Part shown: positions 1 through 8,771 of the stretch, piece by piece | How the letters are laid out: each line of letters opens with the position of its first letter | How positions within the stretch are numbered: the stretch's first letter is position 1 | Source: JAGWBG01 sp034421095 | GTDB lineage: Bacteria; Chloroflexota; Dehalococcoidia; Lucifugimonadales; JAGWBF01 | Assembly: GCA_034421095.1 (NCBI GenBank) | Contig: DAOUKR010000019.1 | Coordinates: 62,001 to 126,000, forward strand | DNA length: 64,000 nt | Direction: 5' to 3' | Made by a program: the position numbers and the translations under genes | Notes under the pieces: generated by a model | Databases searched by the model: none | What the model was told of the DNA's origin: nothing | Seen by the model: only the letters and a program-made list of their open reading frames with translations

Positions 1-166
1 GGGGCGGACCAGGATGGTGGGTGTAGTGCCCAAGTTCAGTGAGACGCCCGGTGGGGTCTCCCATGCCGGGCCACGCTTGGGGGAGCACAACAGTCAGGTG
101 TACGGCTCCTGGCTGGGCTATGACGAAGAGAAACTGAGAAGCCTGTCGGAGGAGAAGGTTATCTAG
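1..166 (+). CDS. CaiB/BaiF-type (family III) CoA-transferase, C-terminal end
   Basis: Only the last 55 codons are in the window and the gene begins upstream. The reading frame from base 2 runs to TAG at 164-166. The tail holds the segment PGGVSHAGPRLGEHN followed by VYGSWLGYDEEKL, which matches the conserved end of family III CoA-transferases: proline-glycine, then a glycine-rich stretch and a G-x-H-x-x motif before the final helix. These enzymes move CoA between acyl groups such as formyl, succinyl or carnitine derivatives. The substrate cannot be read from this tail. It is convergent with the HEPN-like gene at 204-602. Confidence 0.7.
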   Translation, partial: GRTRMVGVVPKFSETPGGVSHAGPRLGEHNSQVYGSWLGYDEEKLRSLSEEKVI

Positions 167-203
167 GGCAGGGCCGTGTAGTTGATATTTACTTACTGGA
201 TTC

Positions 204-602
204 CTACCTGCCGGTTAATGCTTCGGCATCGTTGATGTACTGGACAGTCTCCCTTATATCCCGAGCTAGCACATCCTCTGGCTCACAGTTCCCATCATAG
301 AAACATTCACCATGCAAAATGTGAGCACGGGCGCTGTATCGGGTCTCCAGCGGGTCAAATATTTGGTCTTCTCGGCGTAAGAAGCGTATTCCTCTCGTCG
401 TCTGCCCGGAAGTCCGAGGTTCTCTCCCTGTTCGCGCAAGAATCAGAGCGTCGGTAGCCCGTTTGGTGGCACACCAGGCCTTCTCCGCCGCATCTCGTAT
501 ATCTCCGGCTTGGAGACGTTCCAATGCTTCACCGTGAATAGTTCGAGCATCGGCGAATATCGCTGCTACACGTTCGGGTATCTCCGCCCCAATTGTTACC
601 AT
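204..602 (-). CDS. HEPN-like small helical protein
   Basis: About 132 residues, mostly helical and charged. The early segment with LQAGDIRDAAEKAW resembles HEPN-fold proteins of the PaREP1/DUF type, where a helix pair with an A-x-K-A-W pattern is typical. No R-x4-6-H RNase motif is clear, so toxin activity is not supported. Two in-frame ATGs lie at the 5' end. GAGGAG directly abuts the upstream one (608), so the ATG at 602, six bases downstream of that site, is the better start. No nucleotidyltransferase partner lies beside it. The family assignment is tentative; it could be another four-helix accessory protein. Confidence 0.55.
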   Translation of the reverse strand: MVTIGAEIPERVAAIFADARTIHGEALERLQAGDIRDAAEKAWCATKRATDALILARTGREPRTSGQTTRGIRFLRREDQIFDPLETRYSARAHILHGECFYDGNCEPEDVLARDIRETVQYINDAEALTGR

Positions 603-887
603 CTCCATCTCCTCATTCTACCTGCAGACATCCCCCTGACAGTAGTTTGTTCTGCCCTTCCACAAGTTGCCGGAGACCACCATTGATGTGTTAGTCATGG
701 CATCGTAGTGGCATTATAGCAGGTCTTGGCCTGTACACGCTATTTTTGAGGCATGCAGCGTTTGGGTGTTGGAGTGCACTCACCATTTTCGTTATCATGG
801 ATGCTATCTATTGACTTGTGGACGTAACCCGACAATAATACGGTATCAAACCTTTGCAGCACGAGGTGCTGACGTGAGGAGGGTGCC
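603..887. other. Intergenic region upstream of the acetoin dehydrogenase operon
   Basis: About 285 bases between the divergent HEPN-like gene and acoA. Apart from a promoter-like sequence near its right end, no gene, repeat or RNA is recognisable. The short minus-strand reading frame across 740-940 has no family resemblance and overlaps the start of acoA, so it is not counted. Confidence 0.5.
811..839 (+). promoter_or_regulatory. Putative sigma70-type promoter for acoABCX
   Basis: TTGACT at 811-816 is followed after 17 bases by AATAAT at 834-839. The spacing is right for a housekeeping promoter. It lies about 50 bases upstream of the acoA start, leaving room for a short leader with GAGGAGGG as ribosome binding site. 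Prediction from sequence pattern only. Confidence 0.35.
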
Positions 888-1877
888 TTGATAGAAGACA
901 AAGGGTTGCTCATGGAAATGCTGAGACGTATGTTGCGCATCCGCTACCTGGAAGAGGAAGTGATACGGATGGTCGAGCGGGGCGAGATGATAGGGGCCGC
1001 CCACTCCTACATCGGTGAAGAGGCGGTGGCAGTAGGAGCCTGCCTGGCCCTACGGGACGATGACTGGATGACGGGCAACCACCGTTCTCACGGCCATCCC
1101 ATTGCCAAGGGCGGCGACCCCAACAAGGCCATGGCGGAGCTTCTGGGGAAGCGCACGGGCATGTGCAAAGGCAAGGGCGGCTCTATGCACCTGGCCGACT
1201 TCAGTGTGGGCATACTCGGAGAGTCGGGTATTCTGGGGTCATCCATCCCCACTGCGGTAGGCGCTGCCCTTGGCAGCAAGCTCCAGGGCAACGACAGGGT
1301 GGCGGTGGCATTCTTCGGTGACGGCGCCAGCAACGAGGGAGCATTCCACGAGTCCCTTAACCTCGCTGCGGTCTGGAAGCTCCCGGTTATCTTCCTCTGC
1401 GAGAATAACCAGTACGCCGTGACCAGCAGCTTCAAAGTTATGGTGGCTACCGAGAATATCTCGGACCGGGCCGCGGCCTACGACATTCCCGGTGTTCTTG
1501 TAGACGGTCAGGACGCAATTGCCATGTACGAGGCCATGTCCGAGGCGGTAGCGCGGGCCCGGGCAGGACAGGGACCATCCCTGATAGAGGGAAGGACTTA
1601 CCGCTACCATGACCACTCCTTGGGTCTGGGCCGTATAGTCAGAGTTACCTACCGCGAGGATGAAGAGGTCGAGCAGTGGAAACAGCGAGACCCCATTGAC
1701 ATCCATACACAGCGCCTCATCTCCCAGAACATCGCTACCCAAGGGGAGGTTGACCAGTTGGATGCGGAGGTCAAGAAGCAGATAGAGGATGCGCTGGAGT
1801 TCGCTCGCCAGAGTCCCTACCCCGACCCGTCGGAGCTATATGACGACATGTTCGCCAATCCCATTCCCCTGGAATGA
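888..1877 (+). CDS. acoA: Thiamine-pyrophosphate-dependent dehydrogenase E1 component, alpha subunit (acetoin dehydrogenase type)
   Basis: 329 residues, the normal size for an E1 alpha subunit. Residues 144-176 form the thiamine pyrophosphate motif, starting FFGDGASNEG and ending ENNQYA; the GMCKGKGGSMH segment (91-101) is also typical. With the beta subunit it decarboxylates a 2-oxo substrate (acetoin, pyruvate or a branched-chain oxoacid) and loads the acyl group onto E2 lipoate. The TTG start at 888 is preceded by GAGGAGG at good spacing; an in-frame ATG at 912 is the alternative. It is followed by acoB, acoC and acoX on the same strand. The AcoX-type gene is what suggests acetoin; substrate is inference. 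A second alpha subunit lies at 41000-42007. Confidence 0.85.
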   Translation: MIEDKGLLMEMLRRMLRIRYLEEEVIRMVERGEMIGAAHSYIGEEAVAVGACLALRDDDWMTGNHRSHGHPIAKGGDPNKAMAELLGKRTGMCKGKGGSMHLADFSVGILGESGILGSSIPTAVGAALGSKLQGNDRVAVAFFGDGASNEGAFHESLNLAAVWKLPVIFLCENNQYAVTSSFKVMVATENISDRAAAYDIPGVLVDGQDAIAMYEAMSEAVARARAGQGPSLIEGRTYRYHDHSLGLGRIVRVTYREDEEVEQWKQRDPIDIHTQRLISQNIATQGEVDQLDAEVKKQIEDALEFARQSPYPDPSELYDDMFANPIPLE

Positions 1878-1945
1878 GTGATAGCGACGCGCGATCCCGG
1901 CCAGTCCATTCTCCAAAAGAGTAAGTAGACCTGAAGGAGGAAAGT

Positions 1946-2932
1946 ATGACTCAGACGGCAGTGCAGGCACGGCAAATCACTCTGACCCAGGCACTAAACG
2001 AGGCCATGCGCGAGGAGATGCGCAGTGACGAGCGGGTGTTCATCATGGGTGAGGACATCCAGACTGGCGTATATGGTGCTTCCGCCGGCCTCGCCAACGA
2101 TTTCGGTATGGAGAGGGTCCGGGACTGTCCCCTATCGGAGAACGCCTTCTTCGGCGCAGCGGTGGGGGCTGCCGCGGTGGGCATGAGACCTATCGTTGAG
2201 AGTGCCTTCTGTTTCTCCTGGGTGGCTATGGACTCCCTGGTGAGTCAGGCGGCCAAGATGCGTTACATGTTCGGCGGCCAGGTCAACCTGCCGATAGTAT
2301 ACCGCCTTTCCACCTACTACGGCGGAAACATGGCCGCTCACCACTCGGACCGTGCTCACCCCATCTTTATGAACATCCCCGGCTTCAAGGTTATTTTCCC
2401 CAGCAACGCCTACGACGGGAAGGGGCTTATGAAGACGGCCATCCGAGACGACGACGTTACCATATTCTGTGAGGACCGCACGGTCCTTGGCGCCCGGGGT
2501 TTCGTGCCTGAAGAGGAGTACACAGTACCCCTTGGCGTGGCCGACATCAAGAGAGAAGGCACCGACGTTACTATTGTCGCCATAGGCGGCATGGTGCCAC
2601 GCGCCCTTGAGGCCGCCGGGAAGCTCGAGCAGGAGGGCGTATCGGTAGAGGTGGTGGACCCACGCACACTCGTCCCCCTGGACAAGGCAACCATACTGGA
2701 ATCGGTAGCCAAGACGGGGCGGCTCGTGACGGTGGACATGGCTCACAAGACGTGCAGTGCCGCCAGTGAGATTGCCGCCATGGTGGCAATGGAAGGGTTC
2801 TGGTCTTTGCAGGCGCCCATCCAGAGGTTGGGGACAGCCAACGTCCACATCCCCTTCAGCCCCGCCCTGGAGCCGCTGTGCTACCCCACCGCCGATACCA
2901 TCGCCGAAGGCGTCAGGAAGACCCTGGAGTAG
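1946..2932 (+). CDS. acoB: Dehydrogenase E1 component, beta subunit (acetoin dehydrogenase type)
   Basis: 328 residues with the transketolase pyrimidine-binding fold at the N-terminus (LTQALNEAMREEM, then FIMGEDI) and the C-terminal transketolase domain. The segment DCPLSENAFFGAAVGAA is the conserved E1 beta active-site region, with the catalytic Glu. It forms an alpha2-beta2 E1 with the preceding product. The ATG at 1946 follows GAAGGAGG by about six bases, and the gene starts 68 bases after acoA ends. A homologous beta subunit lies at 39902-40933, so the genome holds at least two E1 sets. Confidence 0.85.
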   Translation: MTQTAVQARQITLTQALNEAMREEMRSDERVFIMGEDIQTGVYGASAGLANDFGMERVRDCPLSENAFFGAAVGAAAVGMRPIVESAFCFSWVAMDSLVSQAAKMRYMFGGQVNLPIVYRLSTYYGGNMAAHHSDRAHPIFMNIPGFKVIFPSNAYDGKGLMKTAIRDDDVTIFCEDRTVLGARGFVPEEEYTVPLGVADIKREGTDVTIVAIGGMVPRALEAAGKLEQEGVSVEVVDPRTLVPLDKATILESVAKTGRLVTVDMAHKTCSAASEIAAMVAMEGFWSLQAPIQRLGTANVHIPFSPALEPLCYPTADTIAEGVRKTLE

Positions 2933-2974
2933 CCTCACAAGGGATATAATAGGGTAGCTTGTGAACACAAAGTG

Positions 2975-3000
2975 CAGGGGCGAGAGGTGTCTCGCCCCTG
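2975..3000. terminator. Perfect stem-loop between acoB and acoC
   Basis: CAGGGGCGAGA pairs with TCTCGCCCCTG, an 11-bp perfect stem with loop GGTG. No T-run follows, so it is not a classic intrinsic terminator. It may slow transcription or stabilise mRNA ends to set the ratio of E1 to E2. A TATAAT at 2945-2950 lies just upstream but has no good -35 partner. Confidence 0.4.
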
Positions 3001-3084
3001 TGACTGAATCCCAATGGATAGGGCTTCTGCACTTGCAAGGGAGACAGGCAGAGCTGCAGGCTCAATACTCACGGGAGAAGGAAT

Positions 3085-4425
3085 ATGCCTACTGAGATTC
3101 TATTGCCCCAGTGGGGCATGGAGATGCAGGACGGTACTATTGTCAAGTGGCTGAAAAAAGAGGGAGACACCATCGAGGCCGGCGAGCCTCTGGTTGAAGT
3201 GGAGACCGCCAAGCTGGAGACGGAGATGGAGTCCATTGCCTCAGGGGTGGTAGCCCAGATTCTAGTACCTGAAGGTGCAACCGTCCCAATCCGCACCGTG
3301 CTGGCCATCGTGGCTGCTCCGGGAGAAGAGGTGTCTCAGCCCGCAGGCACGGCGCCGAGTACACCGGCCCCTGCCGCCGGACAGGCCGCCCCGTCGCCCG
3401 CACCCGCCTCCCGTCCATCCGGCGGCGAGGTAACCGTCCAGGTGGTGCCGGCGGCGCGACGCCTGGCACAGGAGCGCGGCATTGACCTGAGCCAGGTGCA
3501 GGGCACTGGCCCCAGGGGTAGAATCCTGATTGAAGACGTGGAAAAGGCCTCTGCTCCCGCCCCTGCTGCTTCCCCAGCCCAGACGGGTGGGGAGGTAACC
3601 GTTCAGGTGGTGCCGGCGGCGCGACGTTTGGCACAGGAGCACGGCATAGACCTGAGCCAGGTGCAGGGCACCGGTCCCAGGGGCAGAATCCTCATCGCCG
3701 ACGTAGAAAACGCCATAAATTCACAGCAAGCCGCGCCGGCAGCCCAGATTGTCCCCATAAGCGGGATGCGGCGGACCATCGCTACCCGTATGCTGGACAG
3801 CGTGCTGACTACGGCGCAAGTCACCCTCACTACAGAGGCCGACGTAACGGATGCGATGGCCCTGCGTCAGGGTTTGACCCGCCAGATGTCCGACGGGAGC
3901 CTCAGCCCACTACATCTGATTGTCAAAGCTGCTGCCCGGGCCCTGCAAGAGTATCCCCGGATGAACGCCATCCAGCGGGAGGACGAAATAGAACTGGTGT
4001 CGGAGGTCAACGTGGGGGTGGCCGTGGCCCTTGAGGAAGGCCTGATAGTAACTACCATACGCCAAACCAACGAGAAGGGACTCGCAGAGATAGCCAGAGA
4101 GACCCGAGAGCTAGCGAACAGAGTCCGCGAAGGAAAGGCGTCCTACGACGATGTCACGGGAGCTACCTTCAGCATCACCAACCTGGGGGCATACGGGGTA
4201 GACGCTTTCACTCCCATAATAAACCCGCCCCAAATCGGCATCCTCGGGGTTGGCCGGGTAGTTGAGAAGCCCGCCGTTCATAATGGCGAGATAGCCAAAC
4301 GGTCTATGATGTACCTTAGCCTCACTTTCGACCACAGGGTGATAGATGGAGCGCCGGCTGCGGAGTTTCTGCGCATACTGAGGGGGCACCTGGAGGACCC
4401 CTGGTGGATGGTCGCCCCCGTCTAG
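3085..4425 (+). CDS. acoC: Dihydrolipoamide acyltransferase E2 with two E3-binding domains
   Basis: 446 residues. The lipoyl domain is residues 1-77, with the modified lysine K43 in ETAKLE. Proline/alanine-rich linkers follow. Two nearly identical peripheral-subunit-binding domains occupy residues 113-155 and 168-210. The catalytic acyltransferase domain fills the rest, with the active-site motif DHRVIDG at 416-422. E2 forms the core of the complex and transfers the acyl group from lipoate to CoA. The start ATG follows GGGAGAAGGA. No dihydrolipoamide dehydrogenase (E3) gene is in this window. The doubled binding domain is unusual because family members normally have one; the two copies differ at only three residues. 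Confidence 0.88.
   Translation: MPTEILLPQWGMEMQDGTIVKWLKKEGDTIEAGEPLVEVETAKLETEMESIASGVVAQILVPEGATVPIRTVLAIVAAPGEEVSQPAGTAPSTPAPAAGQAAPSPAPASRPSGGEVTVQVVPAARRLAQERGIDLSQVQGTGPRGRILIEDVEKASAPAPAASPAQTGGEVTVQVVPAARRLAQEHGIDLSQVQGTGPRGRILIADVENAINSQQAAPAAQIVPISGMRRTIATRMLDSVLTTAQVTLTTEADVTDAMALRQGLTRQMSDGSLSPLHLIVKAAARALQEYPRMNAIQREDEIELVSEVNVGVAVALEEGLIVTTIRQTNEKGLAEIARETRELANRVREGKASYDDVTGATFSITNLGAYGVDAFTPIINPPQIGILGVGRVVEKPAVHNGEIAKRSMMYLSLTFDHRVIDGAPAAEFLRILRGHLEDPWWMVAPV
3421..3714 (+). repeat. Tandem intragenic duplication of the E3-binding domain
   Basis: Copy 1 is 3421-3549 and copy 2 is 3586-3714, each 129 bases, separated by a 36-base linker. By hand alignment 113 of 129 bases match, and 40 of 43 encoded residues match, so most differences are silent. 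This points to a fairly recent in-frame duplication kept under protein-level constraint, or partly homogenised by gene conversion. Confidence 0.9.
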
Positions 4426-4525
4426 CTCCATCAAGTCCGGATTAGTCACAGGTACACGGACGTGTTTGACCGAATAGTTCTTCGTGTCCCTTTGGCTCTA
4501 TGGACAAATTTCGAGGAGACTTGCC

Positions 4526-5515
4526 TTGGACGCAGTTGGCATCATCGCGAATCCCGCTGCGAGCAAAGACATCCGTCGCCTGGTGGCTCACGGCAGGGTA
4601 GTGCCCGATTGGGAAAAAGCCAACATAGTACGCCGGGTCTTGTTGGGCATGGAAGCCGTGGGACTGCGCCGGGCGGTTGTCCTGCCAGACCCGTCTCGCC
4701 TCTGCCAGAGGGCGCGGGACGACGCTCAACTTTCCCTGGAGTTGGAAGTGCTAGACATGCCCGTATTCGGCTCCACCGAGGACTCGGTACGGGCTGCGGC
4801 CATGATGGAGGAGATCGGGGTGGGATGCCTGGTTACGCTGGGCGGCGATGGCACTAACCGGGCCGTGGCAAAAGGTTGTGGCCGGGTTCCCCTGGTCCCC
4901 ATATCAACGGGGACCAATAATGTCTTCCCCACCATGATGGAGGGCACCCTTGCAGGGCTGGCAGCCGGCGTAGTGGCACGAGGCCTGGTAGACCTGGAAA
5001 AGGTCACAGTCACCAGCAAGAGGATAGAAGTGTATCTGAATGGGAACTACCGAGACCTGGCGCTGGTGGACCTGGCCGTTTCCAAGGAACGGTTCGTGGC
5101 GACCAGGGCCATCTGGGACATGGACACCATACATGAGGTGTTCCTCACCCGCGCCGAGCCGGCCAGTATAGGCCTTTCCTCCATCGGTGCTAGACTTCAT
5201 CCCCTTTCGATTACGGACGATGCCGGGTTGTACTTTCGTCCCGGCAACGGCGGCACGTCTGTGGTGGCCCCTGTGGCTCCGGGTATGGTCAGGGCGGTGC
5301 CCATTGAGGAATGGCGAGTCCTGCCCCTGGGCGAGCGGGTAAAAGTAAACCGTAGCTCATGCACTATCGCCCTGGACGGTGAGCGGGAGTTCAGCGTTCT
5401 GCCCGGCCAGGAGGTAGAGGTGGTGGTGAATGACAACGGGCCGAGGGTGGTAATGCTGGAGGACGTTCTTCGCGAAGCCACCAACCAGGGCGCTTTCACC
5501 GCACCGGCTGATTGA
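4526..5515 (+). CDS. acoX: AcoX-like ATP-NAD kinase family protein
   Basis: About 329 residues. GGDGTNR at residues 106-112 and STGTNNVFP shortly after are the nucleotide-binding motifs of the NAD kinase/diacylglycerol kinase superfamily, and the overall form matches AcoX proteins found with acetoin dehydrogenases. The role of AcoX in the aco pathway is unclear even in studied species. A GTG at 4484 would lengthen the protein, but the TTG at 4526 sits seven bases after GAGGAG and begins directly at the conserved strand LDAVGIIANP, so it is preferred. It is the last gene of the operon, 100 bases after acoC, and converges with the LLM oxidoreductase at 5522. Confidence 0.75.
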   Translation: MDAVGIIANPAASKDIRRLVAHGRVVPDWEKANIVRRVLLGMEAVGLRRAVVLPDPSRLCQRARDDAQLSLELEVLDMPVFGSTEDSVRAAAMMEEIGVGCLVTLGGDGTNRAVAKGCGRVPLVPISTGTNNVFPTMMEGTLAGLAAGVVARGLVDLEKVTVTSKRIEVYLNGNYRDLALVDLAVSKERFVATRAIWDMDTIHEVFLTRAEPASIGLSSIGARLHPLSITDDAGLYFRPGNGGTSVVAPVAPGMVRAVPIEEWRVLPLGERVKVNRSSCTIALDGEREFSVLPGQEVEVVVNDNGPRVVMLEDVLREATNQGAFTAPAD

Positions 5516-5521
5516 AGCACC

Positions 5522-6598
5522 CTACCGGAAGTAGGGGATGACGTACTTTCCGAAGAGCTTGATGGAGTCCATGACCCTTGAGTGGGCCAGGTTGCCCATC
5601 TGCATGAAGCACAACACCTGGTCTATCCCTACCTCCTGGTACTTCTTCATCACCTTGATTACCGTGTCCGGGTCGCCCATGGCGAAGGCGCCGTTGTTTA
5701 TGTGGTCCTCGGCAACCTTGTGAGTCCGTTCCTCCTGCACCGCGCCCACGGCAAATCTGTATGAGTCAGGCACGTTCACGCCCTGCTCGTGCCAGGGGCG
5801 ATAAAGCTCCGTGGACTTATCTACGAACCACACGCCTTCCGGTCCGGCGACCTCTCTGGCCTCCTCGTCGTTCTCCGCACAGTGGGTCAGGCATAGGGCC
5901 GCTATCTGGTCGTTCACGAACGCGCCGACAGGGTGGGCCTGTTTCACCCCCTCCCTGTACATGGCTACTCGTTCTTCCATTTGCTCATACCCTCCCAGGT
6001 TGAAACACAAGGCCCCCAACCCCATCTGTCCGGCCCGCTTGAAGCTGGTGGGCTGACTGCAAGCCACCCAGAGAGGCGGATGGGGTTTCTGTACCGGCTT
6101 GGGTATGACGGAACGAGATGGAATGTTGAAATAGTGGCCCTCGTAGGAGAAGGGGTCCTCTGTCCACATGCGGGGAATAATGGTGACGGCCTCTTCCCAT
6201 TGAGATTGGGTCACCTCAGGGTCAATCTCGAAGCCCCCCATCTCTATTAACGTGGTAGACCTGCCGGTGCCAAGGTCCATGCGGCCATCGCTCACTATGT
6301 CCAGCACCGCCGCCCGCTCGGCGACGCGAATGGGGTGATTGTACCGATAAGGAAGCAGCGTCACCGCGTGCCCGATGCGTATTCTCTTGGTACGCTGGGA
6401 GATGGCTCCGTAAAGGACTTCGGGTGCGGAGCAATGGGAGAACTCTTTGAGAAAGTGGTGCTCAACCGTCCAGAAATAATCAAATCCAACGTCGTCGGCT
6501 AGCTCCACCTGGGCCATGACCTGCTTGTAGCGGTCATATTCGATGCCTGGATAGTGGGGTTCCGGAATCTGAATCTCGTACATCAATCCGAACTTCAT
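5522..6598 (-). CDS. LLM class flavin-dependent oxidoreductase
   Basis: 358 residues of the bacterial luciferase-like TIM-barrel family. Supporting segments are the N-terminal strand MKFGLMYEI, FWTVEHHF near residue 45, the RIRIGHAVTLLP strand and DLGTGRS. Members use FMN or F420 to oxidise or reduce small substrates; this substrate is unknown. AAGGGGGAA lies upstream of the ATG. It is distantly related to the pair at 11449 and 12986, which share the EHH motif but differ in length and detail. Confidence 0.8.
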   Translation of the reverse strand: MKFGLMYEIQIPEPHYPGIEYDRYKQVMAQVELADDVGFDYFWTVEHHFLKEFSHCSAPEVLYGAISQRTKRIRIGHAVTLLPYRYNHPIRVAERAAVLDIVSDGRMDLGTGRSTTLIEMGGFEIDPEVTQSQWEEAVTIIPRMWTEDPFSYEGHYFNIPSRSVIPKPVQKPHPPLWVACSQPTSFKRAGQMGLGALCFNLGGYEQMEERVAMYREGVKQAHPVGAFVNDQIAALCLTHCAENDEEAREVAGPEGVWFVDKSTELYRPWHEQGVNVPDSYRFAVGAVQEERTHKVAEDHINNGAFAMGDPDTVIKVMKKYQEVGIDQVLCFMQMGNLAHSRVMDSIKLFGKYVIPYFR

Positions 6599-7059
6599 AG
6601 CGTTTCCCCCTTGGCAAATAGGGATGCAAGCACTTATTCCTCAAGTATGATTACAAGGCTGTACTGTACTCCCTTTGGAATGGAAGGTCAATAGCGGCGA
6701 ATCGTGGGGGCTTTTGAAGAAGACCCTGGGGTCAGTATTGACAATGCTGAATATCATCCGTTAACATACTTTCGACATGTTCGTACCCCAAAGATTCCAC
6801 ACGGGCTTCACCTGAGCGGATGCCTGGTTAGAGGCGGAGGGTGCCTCTGTCGGCGTCCGGTCCGGGTGAGTCTTCGTTCCCCGTCTTCATCAGCGTAGCG
6901 TCATCTCGAAGGTTAGCTACCCCCCACAGTAAGACCCCCAGCGCGCCCTCCTGTTCCCGCCGGGCTTGCACACCGTGAGTGCTGCATGGGACTTGCCTCA
7001 GCCGCCCGTGTGCAACCTTGCATTTCACAGAATAATTGTTTGCCTAGGAGAGCGCGTGC
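6599..7059. other. Intergenic region between the divergent LLM gene and the ABC transporter operon
   Basis: About 460 bases with no convincing gene. A short hairpin, AGAGGC pairing with GCCTCT at 6830-6848, is present. No known riboswitch core was recognised. The small open frames here have no family resemblance. AGGAG at 7046-7050 serves the downstream gene. The region is long enough to carry the regulatory sites of two divergent promoters. Confidence 0.4.
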
Positions 7060-7998
7060 ATGTACCAGCTGTCAATTATCAGGCGATTGACCGCCATGAC
7101 CTCGGCCATCGGTCTCAGCAAATCATATCTGGTATGGCTCCTTCTTGTCTCCTCACTCGTGGCTATGCTGGTGCTGGTCTCCTGCGGTGGGGACGGCGAT
7201 TCACCGGACGAAGTCCTGTCCATAGGAGGCATTCCCGACCAGGAGGCCGCTACGTTGAATCGGAGATTCGGCCTGGTTACTGATTATCTGGGCGAGGAGT
7301 TGGGGGTAAAGGTGGAATATGTGCCCAGTGTGAACTACGCCGCCCTGGTGACTGCTTTCGAGAAAGGCGATGTCCATCTGGCCTGGTTCGGAGCGCTCAC
7401 GGGGGTCCAGGCCAGGGCAGTGGCTCCGGGTGCTATGGCCATCGCTCAACGCCCACGGGACACGGGGTTTCATTCCGTTTTCGTTTCACAAAGCGAACCG
7501 GGCACAGAGGGCCTGGATGGCCTCAAGGGTAAGACCTTTACCTTCGGCAGCGAAAGTTCCACCTCGGGCCATCTTATGCCCCGGTACTCCCTTCTTCAAG
7601 CTGGAATAGACCCAGAAAAGGACTTCCAGGGCGCTCCCGGTTACTCAGGTTCCCATGACAAGACCTGGAAGCTGGTGGAAGGAGGGACGTTCCAGGCGGG
7701 GGCGCTGAGTGAGGCGGTCTGGGAGAAGGCGGTGGCGGAGAACAGGGTGGACACTTCCAAGGTCCGGGTGATTTACACAACTCCGGCTTACTACAATTAC
7801 AACTGGAGCATAAGAGGGGACTTGGACGAGACTTTCGGGGATGGATTCACTGGCAGGGTGCAGGCCGCATTGCTGGCGATGGACTCGGAGCAAAAGGAGA
7901 TTCTGGATATGTTCCAGACGGACAGTTTTATAGAGAGCAGCAACGACAACTACCGGAATATCGAAGAAGTAGCAAGGAATCTGGATATTATCAGATGA
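7060..7998 (+). CDS. PhnD-family ABC transporter substrate-binding lipoprotein (putative selenate/phosphonate type)
   Basis: 312 residues. A hydrophobic signal around residues 24-47 ends in a lipobox-like VSC, giving a lipid-anchored Cys followed by GGDGD. The rest is a periplasmic binding fold of the phosphonate (PhnD) group, with GIPDQEA, YVPSVNYAALV, LAWFGALTG and FTFGSESSTSGHLMPR. From memory, these motifs resemble the PhnD subgroup labelled putative selenate transporter; that is family recall, not proof. Oxyanion import is the safe reading. AGGAG is nine bases before the ATG. It overlaps the ATPase gene by four bases (ATGA), so the pair is translationally coupled. The selenoprotein candidate at 29676 makes a selenium substrate plausible. 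Confidence 0.8.
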   Translation: MYQLSIIRRLTAMTSAIGLSKSYLVWLLLVSSLVAMLVLVSCGGDGDSPDEVLSIGGIPDQEAATLNRRFGLVTDYLGEELGVKVEYVPSVNYAALVTAFEKGDVHLAWFGALTGVQARAVAPGAMAIAQRPRDTGFHSVFVSQSEPGTEGLDGLKGKTFTFGSESSTSGHLMPRYSLLQAGIDPEKDFQGAPGYSGSHDKTWKLVEGGTFQAGALSEAVWEKAVAENRVDTSKVRVIYTTPAYYNYNWSIRGDLDETFGDGFTGRVQAALLAMDSEQKEILDMFQTDSFIESSNDNYRNIEEVARNLDIIR

Positions 7999-8771
7999 CT
8001 AACTCTACCAACGGTCACAGGCCCATGTTCCTGCTTGAGGGTGTGGAGAAATCATATCCTCGGTCCGTGGCGCTCGTTCCGATTTCGTTGGAGATACGTT
8101 CAGGAGAGCGGGTCGCCATCCTGGGTCCCAGCGGCAGCGGCAAGACCACGCTGCTTCACATCATGGGCGGGGTAATCCAGCCCGACCAGGGAAGCATCCT
8201 CATCAATGACCGTCCCCTGAGCAGCCTGCGGCCGGGACGCGAGCTCGCCAGCCTTGTAGGGATCATACATCAGCAGTTCGACCTTGTGCCTCACCTTTCA
8301 GTGATGCACAACGTCATGGCCGGAAGGCTGGGTCAGTGGGGCACTCTGCGTTCCCTGTTTTCGCTCGTCTCCCCAAGGGAACGCCACCTGGCAGTGGACG
8401 CCCTGGGGAAGCTGGGTATCGCCGATAAGCTATATGAGAGGACTTCCAGACTATCGGGCGGTGAGCAGCAGCGAGTGGCCATGGCTCGGCTGTTGGTGCA
8501 GACTCCGAAAGCGATTCTGGCCGATGAGCCGGTGGCCTCCTTGGACCCAGCCAGGGCGGAGGACCTCATGCGCCTTCTGACCGATATAGCTCGTGAGTCC
8601 GGGAAGACACTGGTGACGAGCCTTCATTCAACTCAGCTTGTCCGCACCTACTTCTCCAGGGCTATTGGGCTCCGAAACGGAGAGCTTCAGTTTGACCTGC
8701 CAGTTGACGACGTGACCGATGATATGCTGGATGCCTTATATGATATCGCGGGTCTGAGAGTTGAGGGCTAG
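7995..8771 (+). CDS. PhnC-like ABC transporter ATP-binding protein
   Basis: 258 residues. Walker A is GPSGSGKTT around residue 46, the signature is LSGGEQQRVAMARLL and Walker B is AILADEPVASLDP. The His switch is in TLVTSLHS. It powers the importer formed with the two permeases downstream. The start overlaps the stop of the binding-protein gene, and its own stop overlaps the start of the first permease. Confidence 0.88.
   Translation: MTNSTNGHRPMFLLEGVEKSYPRSVALVPISLEIRSGERVAILGPSGSGKTTLLHIMGGVIQPDQGSILINDRPLSSLRPGRELASLVGIIHQQFDLVPHLSVMHNVMAGRLGQWGTLRSLFSLVSPRERHLAVDALGKLGIADKLYERTSRLSGGEQQRVAMARLLVQTPKAILADEPVASLDPARAEDLMRLLTDIARESGKTLVTSLHSTQLVRTYFSRAIGLRNGELQFDLPVDDVTDDMLDALYDIAGLRVEG

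Noticed and set aside
6830..6848. Hairpin as a riboswitch or RNA gene
   Set aside because: A 6-bp stem alone is too weak and no known conserved core surrounds it.
6704..7059. Small open frames upstream of the ABC transporter
   Set aside because: No ribosome binding sites of quality and no family resemblance; one overlaps the transporter gene in another frame.
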